Assembly (NCBI GenBank): GCA_013339895.1
Contig: JABACO010000004.1
Location: 8,891,213-8,955,212 of the forward strand
Length of the DNA stretch: 64,000 bases
Reading direction: 5' to 3'
Source of the DNA: Ephydatia muelleri
Taxonomy: Eukaryota; Porifera; Demospongiae; Spongillida; Spongillidae
Positions 11,210-24,435 of the stretch are shown here, piece after piece. The translations under genes and the position numbers were made by a program. The notes beneath the pieces were generated by a model. It saw nothing but the letters and a program-made list of their open reading frames with translations. It was not told the origin of the DNA and searched no databases. Numbering within the stretch: position 1 is the stretch's first letter; each line of letters starts with the position of its first letter.

Positions 11210-11477
11210 CAAACTGTCCTGGTAACACTGTATTGAAGTTTAATTTGTGATGTAATGTTTTATATTTTCTATAATTCACTTCCTTCTAAGTTAGAAGACA
11301 ATATTATGTTAAATGCATCTGCATGAACTTCAACCTACTTCCTCCCTGAGACCATCTCTCCCATCACTACTCTCTAAAGATGTTCCCTTCCAACTTACTC
11401 CAATGGTCACATTTCAGACACATCTGACGCATAGTTTCACGTACTATAGGTCATTGAGGCACATTATTCATTATTTA

Positions 11478-12100
11478 CGAGGGGCTGCAGTCATCATACA
11501 AGGGGCTGTAGTCATCATATGAGGGGCAGCAGTCATCATACGAGGGGCTGCAGTCATCATATGAGGGGCTGCAGTCATCATATGAGGGGCTGCAGTCATC
11601 ATATGAGGGGCTGCAGTCATCATATGAAGGGCTGCAGTCATCATATGAGGGACTGCAGTCATCATACGAGGGGCTGCAGTCATCATATGAGGGGCTGCAG
11701 TCATCATATGAAGGGCTGCAGTCATCATATGAGGGGCTGCAGTCATCATATGAGGGACTGCAGTCATCATATGAGGGACTGCAGTCATCATACGAGGGAC
11801 TGCAGTCATCATATGAGGGGCTGCAGTCATCATATGAGGGACTGCAGTCATCATATGAAGGGCTGCAGTCATCATATGAGGGACTGCAGTCATCATATGA
11901 GGGGCTGCAGTCATCATATGAGGGGCTGCAGTCATCATATGAGGGACTGCAGTCATCATACGAGGGGCTGCAGTCATCATATGAGGGGCTGCAGTCATCA
12001 TATGAGGGGCTGCAGTCATCATATGAGGGGCTGCAGTCATCATATGAGGGACTGCAGTCATCATATGAGGGGCTGCAGTCATCATATGAGGGGCTGCAGT
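11478..12100. repeat. 21-bp minisatellite, unit B
   Basis: About 30 copies of the same 21-bp unit (core TCATATGAGGGGCTGCAG) with few variants, mainly GGGACTG and CATACGAG. The upstream 3' module is shortened here. The array is more homogeneous than in unit A, consistent with recent expansion. Confidence 0.95.
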
Positions 12101-12785
12101 TATTATTTATGATTTGAATGCCTCTCCTTCATCCCTCCCACACCCATATGACTACTTCTGAGTTTGTCCCCATAGGTTACTGAAGCTACAGATAGCTGGC
12201 TAACTCCACACCACCACTTCCATGTATTCAAACAGTCTATCCATTGAACAGCTCATGAGACCACGAGACATGTCTACACTGCACATACATGTAGGTACAT
12301 GTAGCAACGTGTACACTGTAGTGTCATAGGACTGGTCCTTTATGCATACCTAAAGTCTTATGCACGTTGCAGGGACCCTCCACACACACAGCACAATTTT
12401 TTGGCCAACTGTATAAATTAAAAAATCTCATCAAAGAATGATCGCTGACAACTTTTCGATGACAAAGTCGTTCGTGTCATGATTAAAAAACATTCATGCA
12501 TCTCATCATGTAGACTTGTGTACAAAAATATTTGATTGTTCATTTTCCTCAAAAGAAATCAGCCTCTCCTCCCCTCCCCCCCTCCCCCAAAACACACTTT
12601 TTAATATTGTACCATGGACCCAGTGCTGTGGTGAATACAGTGATATTCTTTGCCACATGCATACAGTGGTACTGGACACCAATCCTATGGGGGTACAATG
12701 CATGTACACTGAAGACCAATTCTTTGGGGTATGATGCATGTACATGACATAGAGCTCTACGTAGGTACGTGTAGCTATGTAGCTA
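12101..12785. other. Non-coding spacer, unit B
   Basis: This matches 2799-2930 plus 3520-4078 of unit A. The CA-rich block that should separate those parts has been deleted. A short C-rich run lies near 12570-12590. No gene was seen. Confidence 0.6.
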
Positions 12786-13255
12786 TGTGTGTGTCTGTGT
12801 ATGCGCGCATGTGTGTCTGTGTTTATGTTGTGTGTGTGCCTGTCGTGTGTGTATGGCATGTGTGTATCTTGTGTGTGCGTATGTGTGTCTGTGCATGTGT
12901 GTGTCTGTGCATGTGTGTGTCTGTGCATGTGTGTGTCTGTACATGTGTGTGTCTGTGCATATATGTGTCTGTGTGCTTGTGTGGGTCCATGTGTATCTGT
13001 GAGTCTGTGTGTATATGTCTGTCAAGTGTGTCTGTTGTACATCTGTGTGAGTCTGTGTCCATGTGTGTGTCTGTGCGTGTCTGTATTTATATCGTGTGTG
13101 TGTGTGTCAGTCCATGTGTATGTCGTGCGTGTGTGCTTGTGTGTCTGTGCGTGCCTGTGTCTGTGTGTATTTCATGTGTGCCTGTGTCTATGTCCGTATC
13201 CATATATGTGTCTGTATGTTGTGTGTGTGTCTGTGTGAACATTTTTGCGTGTGTA
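12786..13255. repeat. Degenerate GT-rich block, unit B
   Basis: Imperfect TGTGTGTCTGTG repeats in the same position as 4079-4545 and 25053-25460. Confidence 0.9.
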
Positions 13256-13575
13256 TTGCCACATTTATACAGTGGTGTGTGTGTTATGCAAGTGTGCAAT
13301 GTATTTGTACACTTAGAGGACCAGATGGGGACACAATGTATTCAATTCTCAGCGGTGGTTGTTTCCAATTTCTGTGTGGAAAGTGTTGCTCAGAGTGGAG
13401 TGCACTGTAAAGCTGCTGGATTGTGTCGTCCTGTTGCTGTGCTTGCCTGATCTTTTCTGCTGTGAAGCCAGCATGCACTGTGGTCAAGGCTGCATGGCGT
13501 GTTTCAATTTGTGGCCCGCTCCTACACAACAGTGCATCAGTGTTTCCATTGGTTGTTCCCTTCCTGTACACGGTC

Positions 13576-14600
13576 TCAAAGCTGAATTCCTATATTGCCA
13601 GAGCCCAGAGACACAAGAGGCCCTCCATTTCTGCTCACCAAGCCATTGCAGGGGGCATGGTCTGTCATTAGTTGGAAGGGGCGTCTCAACAGGTAGTGAC
13701 GGAACTGTTTCATGGCCCATACAATTGCTAAACACTCACGCTGGTTCATGTTGTAGTTGACTACTGCTTTGGTGAGTGTGCAACTGGCATAGCCAATCAT
13801 TTGCTGATTTTGCTCTAGGACAGCCCCCAGACCTACATTGCTGGCATCCATCTGCACTATGGTGCTGGCCCGCTTGTCAAACCGAGGGTATGCCAGGACA
13901 GGTGTTTCTGTCAGGCTTGCCTTCAGTCTCTGGAATGACTCAGCACTCTCCTGTGTCCATTGAAAGGGAGTGTCCTTTTGAGTCAGCTGGTGTAGCGGAG
14001 CTGTGATGTCAGCAAACGTATTGATGTACTTGTGGTAGTATGAAGTGAGTCCACGGAATCGCTGCACCTCTGCTTCATCTTTGGACGGACCAGTTTACTA
14101 CCTTGCTGGCCTTGCTGCTGTCTGGTGACATTCCTTCTCTGGAGAAGGTGTGTCCAAGGTATGTCAACTGTGCCACTCCAATCTGACACTTGCTTCCTCT
14201 GAGGGTCAGTCCTGCCTCTCTTAAACATTGGAATGCTTGCTCCAGGTGGCTCTTGTGCAGTTCCTCGTGTACTGAGTGGATCAGGACGTCATCGATGTAG
14301 GTAGTGACAAATGGCAGTCCTCGCATCACCACATCCATGAGTCTCTGGAATGTGCTGGGTGCCCCACACAAGCCAAAAGGCATCCTTGTGAACTGGAACA
14401 GCCTCCATCCAGGACCAGGTGAGAATGCTGCCTTCTCTCGGCCACTGGTACTTGCCACTATCCACACTGGAGGTCCAACTTGCTGACACCTGACAAGCAG
14501 TCCTGGACTTTATCAATCAGGGAAAGTGGGTAGGCATTCTTGATGTCCTCATGTTTACCTTGTGGAAGTCCACACACAATCGAAATCCTTCCGTCTTCTT
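13576..14600 (-). pseudogene. Gypsy reverse transcriptase and RNase H remnant
   Basis: RT fingers with GFRLCVDFHKVN lie near 14570-14600. The palm and catalytic YIDD (in FVTTYIDDVLIHS) lie at 14075-14467, with MPFGLCGAPSTFQRLM just before. RNase H lies at 13576-14067 and shows SYYHKYI, the DASNVGLGAVLEQ strand and RECLAIVWAMKQFRHYL. A frame change separates RT from RNase H at about 14070, and others interrupt the upstream part. Confidence 0.85.
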
Positions 14601-15191
14601 CCTGGTGTAGACCACATGTGCTAGCCATGAGCTGCTGCTTTCCCTTTCTTCAGCATATGATTCATCTGCTCTTGAACTTCTTGCTGGAAGTGTGCTAGTA
14701 TCCTCCTGGGCGAAACTCTTGCTGGAGACCCCACCGTGTTTATTTGATGACAGGCCCGGGGGTCTTGATGAATCGGTCTCTTGTGTGTCGCACTGTCTCT
14801 TCAAAGCGAGGCTTGACGAATCCTGGGAATTCAGCATCTGCCAACTCATTGAAGATAGGGATTGCACACTCGTCCATCTCATCTGAAGCTGGGTCTTCCA
14901 GGGATGCCACGACGCACACCTTTGCTCTCCTCTCTCGCTCTGCTTCCATATTGCCTGCAGTGATTCTGGTTCAGGTAGTGGTGCTGGTCCAGGACAGTTG
15001 TCGGCCTTTTCTGTCTTGCAACGATGACTGGCACGGGCGAGGTAGTGAAGTCCAGTACCCGGCCTTGTTGCTGCAGGAAATCAACCTCGAGGATGACTTG
15101 TGAGATCAGCTACGATGAATGATGAAACTGTGGTCCGGTACCTTATCAATGATGCTTAGCTTCACTGCCGCCTTGACGTAGTTCACAATGT

Positions 15192-15800
15192 TCACAATGT
15201 TCCGTTGAAGCGTTTGGCAATATCGTGCCTGACGAGCAATACCGAGGAATTAACCGAGTCCAGCATCACCTCCACCATCATCCCTCCTACCAGTCCATCC
15301 ACCACGGAGATGCCACTTCTGATGGACGCGACAAACATTGCTTCATGTGGACTCACTGGTGTTTGCAGCCCGGCGAGGCATTCCCTCATTCCCCCCTGGA
15401 GTTTCCCGGATACTGCTCGCGGTTTCGAGATGTAGATTACGGCAGATGTGAACCGCCTTCCCACAGTCGTAGCAACGTCTCTTCCTGTGTTCTTGTTTGT
15501 CGTAGCGCGCTCATTGCTGCTTGCTCCAGTAGTTGCTTTAGTAGGTCGTGCAGGAACACTGGCTGCGCTTCTCCGAGGACCATTTTCCTCTGCGGGAACC
15601 TCTCCAGGGTGCTGAAGCTCGTTGATGTCATCGCTGCCAGTAACTCCTCTTTTGCCTTGGCGTATCTGTCATTCTGCGCTGGGTTCCAGCCATGATGCGA
15701 GCGCTTCACCTTGTAAAGTTGTAATAGCATTGGGAGCTTTACCGCCTTCGTCTCGTTGTTTCTTTTTTTTTTTGGGCGTCACTCGTGGAGGCTGCCTGAT
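15192..15800 (-). pseudogene. Gypsy gag and protease remnant
   Basis: The protease region at 15192-15464 carries LDSVNSSVLLVRHDIAKRFN. In unit C the same place reads LDSGSSVSLVRHDIAKRFN (28191-28424), so the DSG active site is broken here. A gag-like segment occupies about 15437-15730 with the same sequence as 29715-29980 of unit C. The frames are disrupted. Confidence 0.7.
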
Positions 15801-15849
15801 GCGCGAACGGTTTGGGAAGTCTGACATGAGCCTCATTTCTTAGTCATTT

Positions 15850-15860
15850 CTCTGCTACCA
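15850..15860 (-). other. Primer-binding site for initiator tRNA-Met
   Basis: The plus strand reads CTCTGCTACCA, the 3' end of animal initiator tRNA-Met. The retrotransposon strand is therefore TGGTAGCAGAG, one base inside the LTR edge (TGTAACG starts at 15862). This places the 5' LTR boundary. Confidence 0.8.
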
Positions 15861-15861
15861 A

Positions 15862-16330
15862 TGTAACGTGCACCGCCAGTCACAGGGATTAGCTCAGCAG
15901 TAGCTAAAATAGATATCTCAATAGAACATGCACAATATGGTCTTCTGGATCATTCTAAATGTTTATAGGTATGTGTGCATGTCATGTGACTTGCTGGCAT
16001 CCATATGGATTGATGCCACGCCCCTATGTCCAGAACCCTGTGTCATAGTCCATTGTATGGGAAATGGGAGGGAGGGAGGATGAGGGAGGGAGGATGAGGG
16101 AATTGTACATGTGAAGAGGCTAGAGGAGATAGTTGGATGGTGTGGTCTATAAGATTGTACAGTGTGCGGGATCAAAGGGGTTGTGTTCATCCTATTGAGT
16201 TCATGGTGTGGTGTGGAGTTACCTCCCATCATGGAGCTCTGTAGCCTTATTTACCTCACGCCACAGTGGTGGTATATTGAGGCATTGTCAAATGGGTCTG
16301 TGTGCAGATGTATTATAAGAATAGAACCCC
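15862..16330 (-). repeat. Gypsy 5' LTR, unit B (outer end approximate)
   Basis: The inner edge is fixed by the primer site. The LTR sequence starts TGTAACGTGCACC on the plus strand. Related pieces occur at 30183-30480, 39494-39690 and 40150-40310. I could not locate the outer end, because the following sequence is also shared between units. Confidence 0.55.
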
Positions 16331-16983
16331 ACATCTGATTTATTTACAATTTGTGTAAAGGAACGCCCGCATGACATCTCTAGTGTTATTGAGGAGGTGG
16401 GGCAGATAGGGGGCTGGAATTAGAACACACCTCCCTGAACTCACCAGTTGGACATTATGCCATATACCACATTCCTTCATTTATTAACAGATAACCCATA
16501 ATATCCATCCAAATATTGGTCAGATAATTGTACTGTGTGGAAAAAATGTACAAACACACACACACACACATAAATACATCTGCTTCATCAGAACTCTGGT
16601 CCATGCAAGTGAAAAGAATGAATGACATGTTTGCTTACAAACACATTTACCATAGAATGCAACACATTCACCTATGGAGGCAATGAAAACAGATTTAAGA
16701 AAGTGTACCTAGACATGTGTATAATGCACACCACTCAACTAACCAATGAATGTTATGTATAGTGGCACATGCATACACACACAGAAAAATGAGTAATTCT
16801 TGTTACACACTCACATGCCCACACACGCATATGTACACACACACACTTACACACACACTTCCTTAGCTACATATACACACAGAAAAATGAGTATAGCAAC
16901 ACGGTTTTACAACAGATGGTTAATTGATGATACGTGATGGGATACAGATGTGTGCACATCCCTTTCCTTATCTCACGTGACAG
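16331..16983. other. Shared intergenic spacer
   Basis: This matches 30340-30944 of the next unit up to the transposon insertion point. It contains short CA runs and no recognised gene. The last 8 bases, CGTGACAG (16976-16983), are the left target duplication of the hAT element. Confidence 0.6.
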
Positions 16984-18167
16984 TAGGGTGTGTAACCTCC
17001 CCTGCATAATGAAAATCGATTTTTCCGAATACTTTTAAAACACTAATCGATTTTTCAGGTTTTTTAGGATCTGAAAATCGATTTTTCCGAATAGTTTAAA
17101 AAACAAAATCGATTTTTCCGAATAGGTTTTCCCAAATTTCCTGCCGAATACCTAGGTTATTCAGGTTATGGTGCTTGTGGAGTGCACACTGAGAAGATAA
17201 TTTATGTCTGCACAGAAATCCACCTGGTCTTGCACCCAAACTAGAGCTATGCATGTCAGCTTAAAACACAGAGACACAAAGGTCTACAGTAGCATGTGTT
17301 TGCCAAATAGTTGTATGTCTTTACCATGCTCTTGTACATATCAATAGTAATGTAAACCTAACCATCCAACCCTAACCACTGAGACCAGACATCACAATTA
17401 TAAACTCACCCATGCACATCACCTACAATCATGTACACTTACAATCATCCCACAACACTCCATTCCCGTTCTCTCTAAATGCATATGTGAAATTTCCCAT
17501 TAGTACGATTGCGTCATGCTCTCTAATTCCTCCACATACTCAAACAGAGCGCGCATACTTACTTGATTTGGGTGAGAAGTCTGTCATTTTATTTCACTCG
17601 CTAGCGCAGTACTCAGATATGTTCACTTCGTACCACTGTACAATAAAACAATGCAATACTAGTACTGGTACATAAATTTATTGCTACTACATATTACCAC
17701 AACTCGTGGCATGTACTAATGAACTTAGTTTCTTACTTGAAGACGACGATAACAGCACTGAGCTAGTGCACGCTGTATATATTGTATCCCAATTGACGCA
17801 CATTAAATATATTGTATTATATTACTATCTATTTACTCAATTATTGATTGCTTCCGATGTCTTTATGTATGTATAAATAGTAAAAACAACAGTGACGTAG
17901 TTATATATATAGCTCTAATTATGAAACACTAAATTGGAAATCATATCCGGATATCGGTATAAAAAGGTATTCGAATAATGGGCGAATTGTCGATGCTGGC
18001 GACGAATACCTAAGTACCTCCGAATGGAGAAACATAAACCGGTTATTTCGAATAGATAAAATTCACTAATCGATTTTTCCGAGTAATGCTAAGTTTGTAT
18101 TCGAACGGATAGGTTTTTGCGAATATCCGAATAACCCGAATAACCTGATAACCGGTTACACACCCTA
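16984..18167. mobile_element. Non-autonomous hAT element, 1184 bp
   Basis: The ends are perfect 14-bp inverted repeats, TAGGGTGTGTAACC and GGTTACACACCCTA. The element is flanked by an exact 8-bp duplication CGTGACAG (16976-16983 and 18168-18175). The homologous region of the next unit carries the unoccupied site with a single CGTGACAG at 30937-30944. Subterminal copies of AAATCGATTTTTCCGAATA cluster at 17010-17125 and near 18060-18080, as expected for transposase binding. No transposase-like frame lies inside, so it was mobilised in trans. The hAT assignment rests on the 8-bp duplication and terminal motif. Confidence 0.93.
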
Positions 18168-18175
18168 CGTGACAG

Positions 18176-18740
18176 GCATTCTTAGTTGAAGTGAAGTACT
18201 TCTCGTACCCGACAATAGCTCTTGGCCATGAACCCTAATCTCTGGTACATTTTTAGTGGTCAAAATATGTCTCCATGACATAATGAAACACATTTTCAAC
18301 TAGTAGAACTGTGAAAGCGAAATGATGTGCTTGAGAGTTTTTCATCTGTCCTCAGTGTCAAATCTGGAACTGGGAAAGTGGTGTGTGTTGTGACATGGCT
18401 GCTTTGTCATATGATATCACAAATCAATGATCATTAGTTTTCTAACTGGCACTTGATAACCACACTGATTAGAATTATTCATAAGAATTATTCTCATTAC
18501 TCACAATAGCATCCACTCTGACACGAGGAATCCAGGCCTAATAATTGTTCCAATTAGTGTGCTCTAATGACCTGGTGGAGTCATGTCTGCATATTGAAAT
18601 GTGACCACAGCTTAGTGGCATTTTATCAGGGCTCCAGAGATGTGTATCAGCCCCGGGTATTAACTCTATATTGGTGGACTTTTTATTTCATGCAATGCAA
18701 TTCTTGCTACACACTCACATGCACACAAACATACGCATAT
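18176..18740 (-). other. Inverted copy of the TRIM-NHL 3' module
   Basis: From about 18190 to 18610 the minus strand resembles 1500-1830 (for example the GTAATGAGAATA and AATTGGGACAAT stretches). It has no minisatellite and no gene attached. It marks an inversion or fold-back rearrangement inside the array. Confidence 0.6.
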
Positions 18741-19799
<1,059 letters not shown>

Positions 19800-20282
19800 T
19801 AGTCTCGTACCCAGACCCTTATTCCCACAGCTGCGGATGGATTACATCACCGCTACGTGGAAAGACAATTACAACAGAGCTCATTAACTAGACTATAACC
19901 TTCTTCGTCAATCACTATTCCAGCTGGACACTTGACATTCCCATATGATCAGACATAGGTCCCCTCAGGTGTGAAGACTTTGATGCAGTTAGAACCATAA
20001 GCTGCAACATGGATGTTCCCTTGAGGATCCAAGGCAAGGCCATATGGGTACTTGAAATGGTCATTATCTTCTATGGTACTTAGCCAGGTGCCAGCTTCAT
20101 CTAATAGTACTACTCTGTGATTCCAGTGATCAGCAACAATCAACCTATCTCTTTGATCAACTATAACTGAGAATGGTTTATAAAACTGTCCCTGACCTGA
20201 TCCAAACTGATCCAGCACTTTCCACATAGCGGTGATGTAATCCATCCGCAGCTGTGGGAATAAGGGTCTGGGTACGAGACTA
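19800..20282. mobile_element. TAGTCTCG-ended element carrying a captured TRIM-NHL fragment
   Basis: The 65-bp terminal inverted repeats (19800-19864 and 20218-20282) start TAGTCTCGTACCCAGACCC and differ at one position. The 353-bp interior is an antisense piece of a TRIM-NHL gene. Related fold-back elements without cargo occur at 27555-27670, 27916-28022 and 36098-36166, two of them with exact 9-bp target duplications, as in Mutator-like elements. Here the flanks (ATAAGATG and GGCAAGATG) match only in AAGATG. The near-identical arms suggest a recent insertion. It lies between the CCAAT box and the E-box of copy C. Confidence 0.85.
19865..20217 (-). pseudogene. Captured TRIM-NHL fragment, antisense
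   Basis: The minus strand encodes about 118 codons of NHL blades (FGSGQGQF, LIVADHWNHRVVLLDEAG, LALDPQGNIHVAAYGSNC). An Arg codon has become TGA after EGTYV, and the fragment has no start or splice context. It shares DNDHFK, lacking the proline of copies A, B, C and E, and KCPAGIVIDEEGYSLVNELC with copy D, so a D-like gene was the donor. It cannot make a functional propeller. Confidence 0.9.
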
Positions 20283-20360
20283 GGCAAGATGCGATTGGCT
20301 ATACCACGTGCTCTAACCAACATTCCAAATAAAAATAAAAAAACAAAAACAAAAGACGCA

Positions 20361-22800
20361 ATGTCTGGATTTCAAGGTACGAGAAAGCCGTGTGGTGATG
20401 ACATTACTCAAGCAGAAAGTACACAAAAGCCATCGAAGCGCGTACGATGCCAACAAGAACTTCGAACGTCAGGAGAGCCATGTTGCGACGAGAGCGGAAC
20501 ACACCGAGAGGTGCATGTGGCGTTACAGCAAAACAGTATAGAAGAAAAGTAAGTGTCACAAAAAGAATGAACTTAACATTTGACTTGTTATTCCATTTGT
20601 TTTCTTCTACAGTTTTGCTTCATTTCCTCCACACATCACATGTCAGTTGTGTTCTAAGCATTACAAAGAACCCAGAATTCTTCCATGTCTCCACTCTTTC
20701 TGTGGGCAGTGTCTGTACAAGGAAATAGAGAGGTCTGGGACCAAGCAGAACATGGAGTGTCCTACCTGTCAGAGAAGTATCACCATACCAGAGGGTGGAG
20801 TCAAGGCTATACCTCGGAACCTCCATCTTGGCTTTGAAGTGGAGGTGGCTGGATGCATCTCCAAGTTTGGCAGTGATGGTGAAAAGTCATGTGATGCCTG
20901 CATTGATGGAAGCACGGGGCCTGCAGTGGTGTTCTGTTGCACATGTCATCATCTTCTTTGCAAGCCATGCCAAGACCACCACAAACGTAATAAGATATTG
21001 CAGCATCATCAGATGGTTGGGCTAGACAAGGAGTCACTCAAAGTACTTCCATCAATAATGAAACCAATTACCAAACGATTCTGTTCCCAACCTGATCATG
21101 AGAAAGAAGAGTTGGAGTACTACTGTGAGACTTGCCAATTACTGACCTGCAGAGACTGTACCCTCGTCCTCCACAAGGACCACAGGATTGATGAGACGTG
21201 CAATATTGCAAAGGTCCACAGAGATGCCATGAGGGAGGCACTTGTGTGTGCTCAAGAAATGACCTCAAAGCTAACCGAGGCATTTGATGCCAATGACAAG
21301 ATGGCAGAACAGGTTGGAACTTCCAGAGAGAATGCCACACTGATCATATCCCAAGCCTTTGAACAGCTCCACCAAACCATTGAGGAAAGGAAGAAGGCGC
21401 TTTTGTCTCATGTGGAGGCCATTTCACTTTCCAAGACAACAGCTTTGGCCCTCCAAAAGGAACAGTTGATGAAGATGCAAGATGAGATTGATTGCTATAC
21501 TGAGATGACCTCCCTCATCCTCCAGACCCACACTGACCATGAGATGGTAGCACTTGGAGATCTGCTCCCCACTGAACTGAAGGCCACTCTGAAAAAGATC
21601 GAGAATGTGTCCCTCACTCCAAATCAGTCTAGTGATATACATGTGTCTCTGCATAAGGATACTCGTATTAAGGACCTCTCCATATTTGGTGATGTAATGG
21701 ACTCATCCCCATCTCCATCACAAAGCACATGGTCTTCTGAGTCAGTGGCCAAGGTGAATGAAGTTTATGGTGTTAAAGTGGAGACCATGACCTCAAAGGG
21801 AGAGAGGTACCCATATGGTGGTCTACAGGTGAAGGCTGAGCTGAGGCCCAAGTCACATGATGGAGCAGTTGTCCCAGGAGAGGTGGAGGACCATGGGGAT
21901 GGTACCTACAACATCACCCTCACCCCTCAGACTGCTGGTCCTCACCAGCTCCTCCTCACAATGGATGGTCAACATGTACAGAAGAGTCCTTGTGACCTTT
22001 ATGTGAGAAGAGAGTACAGCACCTTATGTAACCCAGATCAAGTGATCAATTTTAGTGGTGGTGTAGCAGGTATTGCAATCCATGACAATGGAGACATCTA
22101 TGTATCCTGTTGGAGGGATAACAGTATTCATGTGTTTGACCAAGCTGGCCAGCAGAGGAGAACCATAGGTAGTAGTGGGAGTGGTGATGGTCAGTTCAGA
22201 TGTCCACGTGGATTATTCATCAAGGGGGATGTGATGTATGTTGCTGACTGTGGCAATAATTGCATTCAGAAGTTGACAACAGGAGGACAGTTCTTGCAAA
22301 AGTTTGGTCAATTTGGATCAGGTCAGGGACCGTTTAATAAACCATTCTCAGTTATTGTTGACCATAGAAATAGTTTGATTATTGCTGACCATAGCAATCA
22401 CAGAGTAGTGATATTAGATGAAGCTGGCACCTGGCTAAGTACCATAGAAGATAATGACCATCCTTTCAAGTACCCATATGGCCTTGCCTTGGATCCTCAA
22501 GGGAACATCCATGTTGCAGCCCATGGTTCTAACTGCATCAAAGTCTTCACACCTGAGGGGACCTATGTCAGATCATATGGGGATGTAATACGTCCTTCCG
22601 AAATAGTGATTGACGAAGAAGGTTACAGTCTAGTTAATGAGTTTGGTGGTAATTGTCTTTCCATCTTTGATCCTCAAGGAAACAAGGTCCACACAGTAGG
22701 CAATCTCAATGCACCCAGAGGCGTTCTTCTAAATTCTGAGACTGGTAGCCTGTATGTGACAAATAGTGTTGGTAACACTGTATTCAAGTTTAATTTGTGA
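20361..22800 (+). CDS. TRIM-NHL protein, copy C (full length)
   Basis: Exons 20361-20548 and 20613-22800 with a 64-bp GT-AG intron encode 791 residues. Domains by residue: Cys-containing leader 1-62, RING about 72-116 (CQLC, CLHSFC, CPTC), B-box 1 about 155-195, B-box 2 about 218-262 (CSQPDH, CETC, CRDC, HKDH), coiled coil about 265-365, filamin repeat about 446-527, six NHL blades about 530-791. This is the TRIM2/3/71 (LIN-41) architecture, so an E3 ligase with a propeller for RNA or protein targets in the cytoplasm is expected. The start is ATG 20361. An in-frame ATG at 20289 lies inside the transposon edge and is not conserved. The leader lacks six residues (FKKFKQ region) present in B and E. 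No lesion is visible, so this is the best-preserved copy. Confidence 0.93.
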
Positions 22801-23391
22801 TGTAATGTTTTATATTTTCTATAATTCACTTCCTTCTAAGTTAGAAGACAATATTATGTTAAAATCATCTGCATGAACTCCAACCTACTTCCTTCCTGAG
22901 ACCATCACACCCATCACTACCCTCTAAAGATGTTCCCTTCCAACTTACTCCAATGGTCACATTTCAGACACATCCGATTTGAAGTCTAGTCACTTATGAC
23001 CTCAAAATATGTAGCTGACATACCTCCACTAATATATACACTAATTGGGACAATCAATTAGCATGCATTCCTCATGCCAGGGTGCATGCTTATTGCGAGT
23101 AATGAGAATAGTTTTTATACACTAGCATGGTTATCAAGTGCCAGTTAATTTTGATTCGTGATATCATGTGACAAAGCAGCCATGTTGCATGACAGACTAT
23201 TTCTCAAATCCATATGACTTCAAGCACATAAATTTGCTGTCACAGTTCCACATACTATAGTTGAAATTATGTTTCATTATGTCATTGTTGCACATTATTC
23301 CAATGCAGCTACATTCAGAGCTTGCTTCAATTTGCTTTCTCTGTAGTCAACCATTCCTCCACAGGTATTACACAGCATTGAAGAGACCACA
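22801..23391 (+). other. Conserved 3' module, unit C
   Basis: This non-coding sequence is nearly identical to 1335-1966 and 34798-35424, and runs from the stop of copy C to the minisatellite. Confidence 0.7.
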
Positions 23392-23754
23392 CAGTCATCA
23401 TGCGAGGGGCTGCAATCATCATATGAGGGGCTGCAGTCATCATATGAGAGGCTGCAGTCATCATATGAGGGGCTGCAATCATCATATGAGGGGCTGCAAT
23501 CATCATATGAGGGGCTGCAATCATCATATGAGGGGCTGCAATCATCATATGAGGGGCTGCAATCATCATATGAGGGGCTGCAGTCATCATATGAGGGGCA
23601 GCAGTCATCATATGAGGGGCAGCAGTCATCATATGAGGGGGCTGCAGTCATCGTATGAGGGGCTGCAGTCATCGTATGAGGGGCTGCAGTCATCGTATGA
23701 GGGGCTGCAGTCATCATATGAGGGGCTGCAGTCATCATATGAGGGGCTGCAGTT
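23392..23754. repeat. 21-bp minisatellite, unit C
   Basis: About 17 copies of the 21-bp unit. One extra G near 23641 shifts the phase. CAATCATC variants dominate the first half and CATCGTATG variants occur as a run at about 23650-23700, showing local amplification. Confidence 0.95.
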
Positions 23755-23934
23755 TTTATTTATTATTTGAATGCCTCTCCTTCACCCTACCCACACCCAT
23801 ATGACTACTTATGAGTTTGTCCCCATAGGTTAATGAAGCTACAGATAGCTGGCTAACTCCACACCACCACTTCCATGAATTAAAACGGTTTATTACAACA
23901 TCTGTAATCCCACAAACCAATCAGCACATAGACA

Positions 23935-24435
23935 CATACATTCACAGACACACGCAAGAACGCACACACGACAGATATACACACAGACACACACACAGAT
24001 GCACAGATACACACGGACACACACAAGCACACTCAGACACACACGAAATACACATAGGCACACACATTCACACACACGCACACACAGATCCACGCACAAC
24101 AAACACACATGCACAGACTCACAGGCACACACAGATACACTCTTGACAGACACACACAGATGCTTAGACACACATGGACACAGACAAGTACACATAGACA
24201 CACACATATAATACACAGACACACCCACAGACACACAACATACACACACAGAGACACACAGAGACACACACAGACATGCACACAGACTCACGCACAAAAT
24301 ACAAATAGATACACATGCACAGACACACACTCACAGATACACACACGATACACAGACACACATACAGACATACACAACACACACACACAGATACATAGAC
24401 GCACACACAGACACGCGCATGTGCACAGACACGTG
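23935..24435. repeat. Degenerate CA-rich block, unit C
   Basis: Imperfect ACACACAGACAC sequence homologous to 2930-3440. Confidence 0.9.

Larger units (their letters stand above)
13276..15861 (-). mobile_element. Ty3/gypsy retrotransposon, unit B (decayed, integrase end missing)
   Basis: Read on the minus strand from 15861 leftwards, the order is tRNA primer site, gag-like region, aspartic protease, reverse transcriptase, RNase H and the start of the integrase linker. This gag-protease-RT-RNase H order is that of Ty3/gypsy. The element stops at the GT-rich block, so the integrase core and the 3' LTR are absent. Frame breaks occur between and within domains, so it is not active. Confidence 0.85.

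Noticed and set aside
20289..20360. An upstream in-frame ATG at 20289 extending copy C
   Set aside because: It lies at the edge of the inserted transposon and promoter region, and is absent from the other copies, which all start at the ATG matching 20361.
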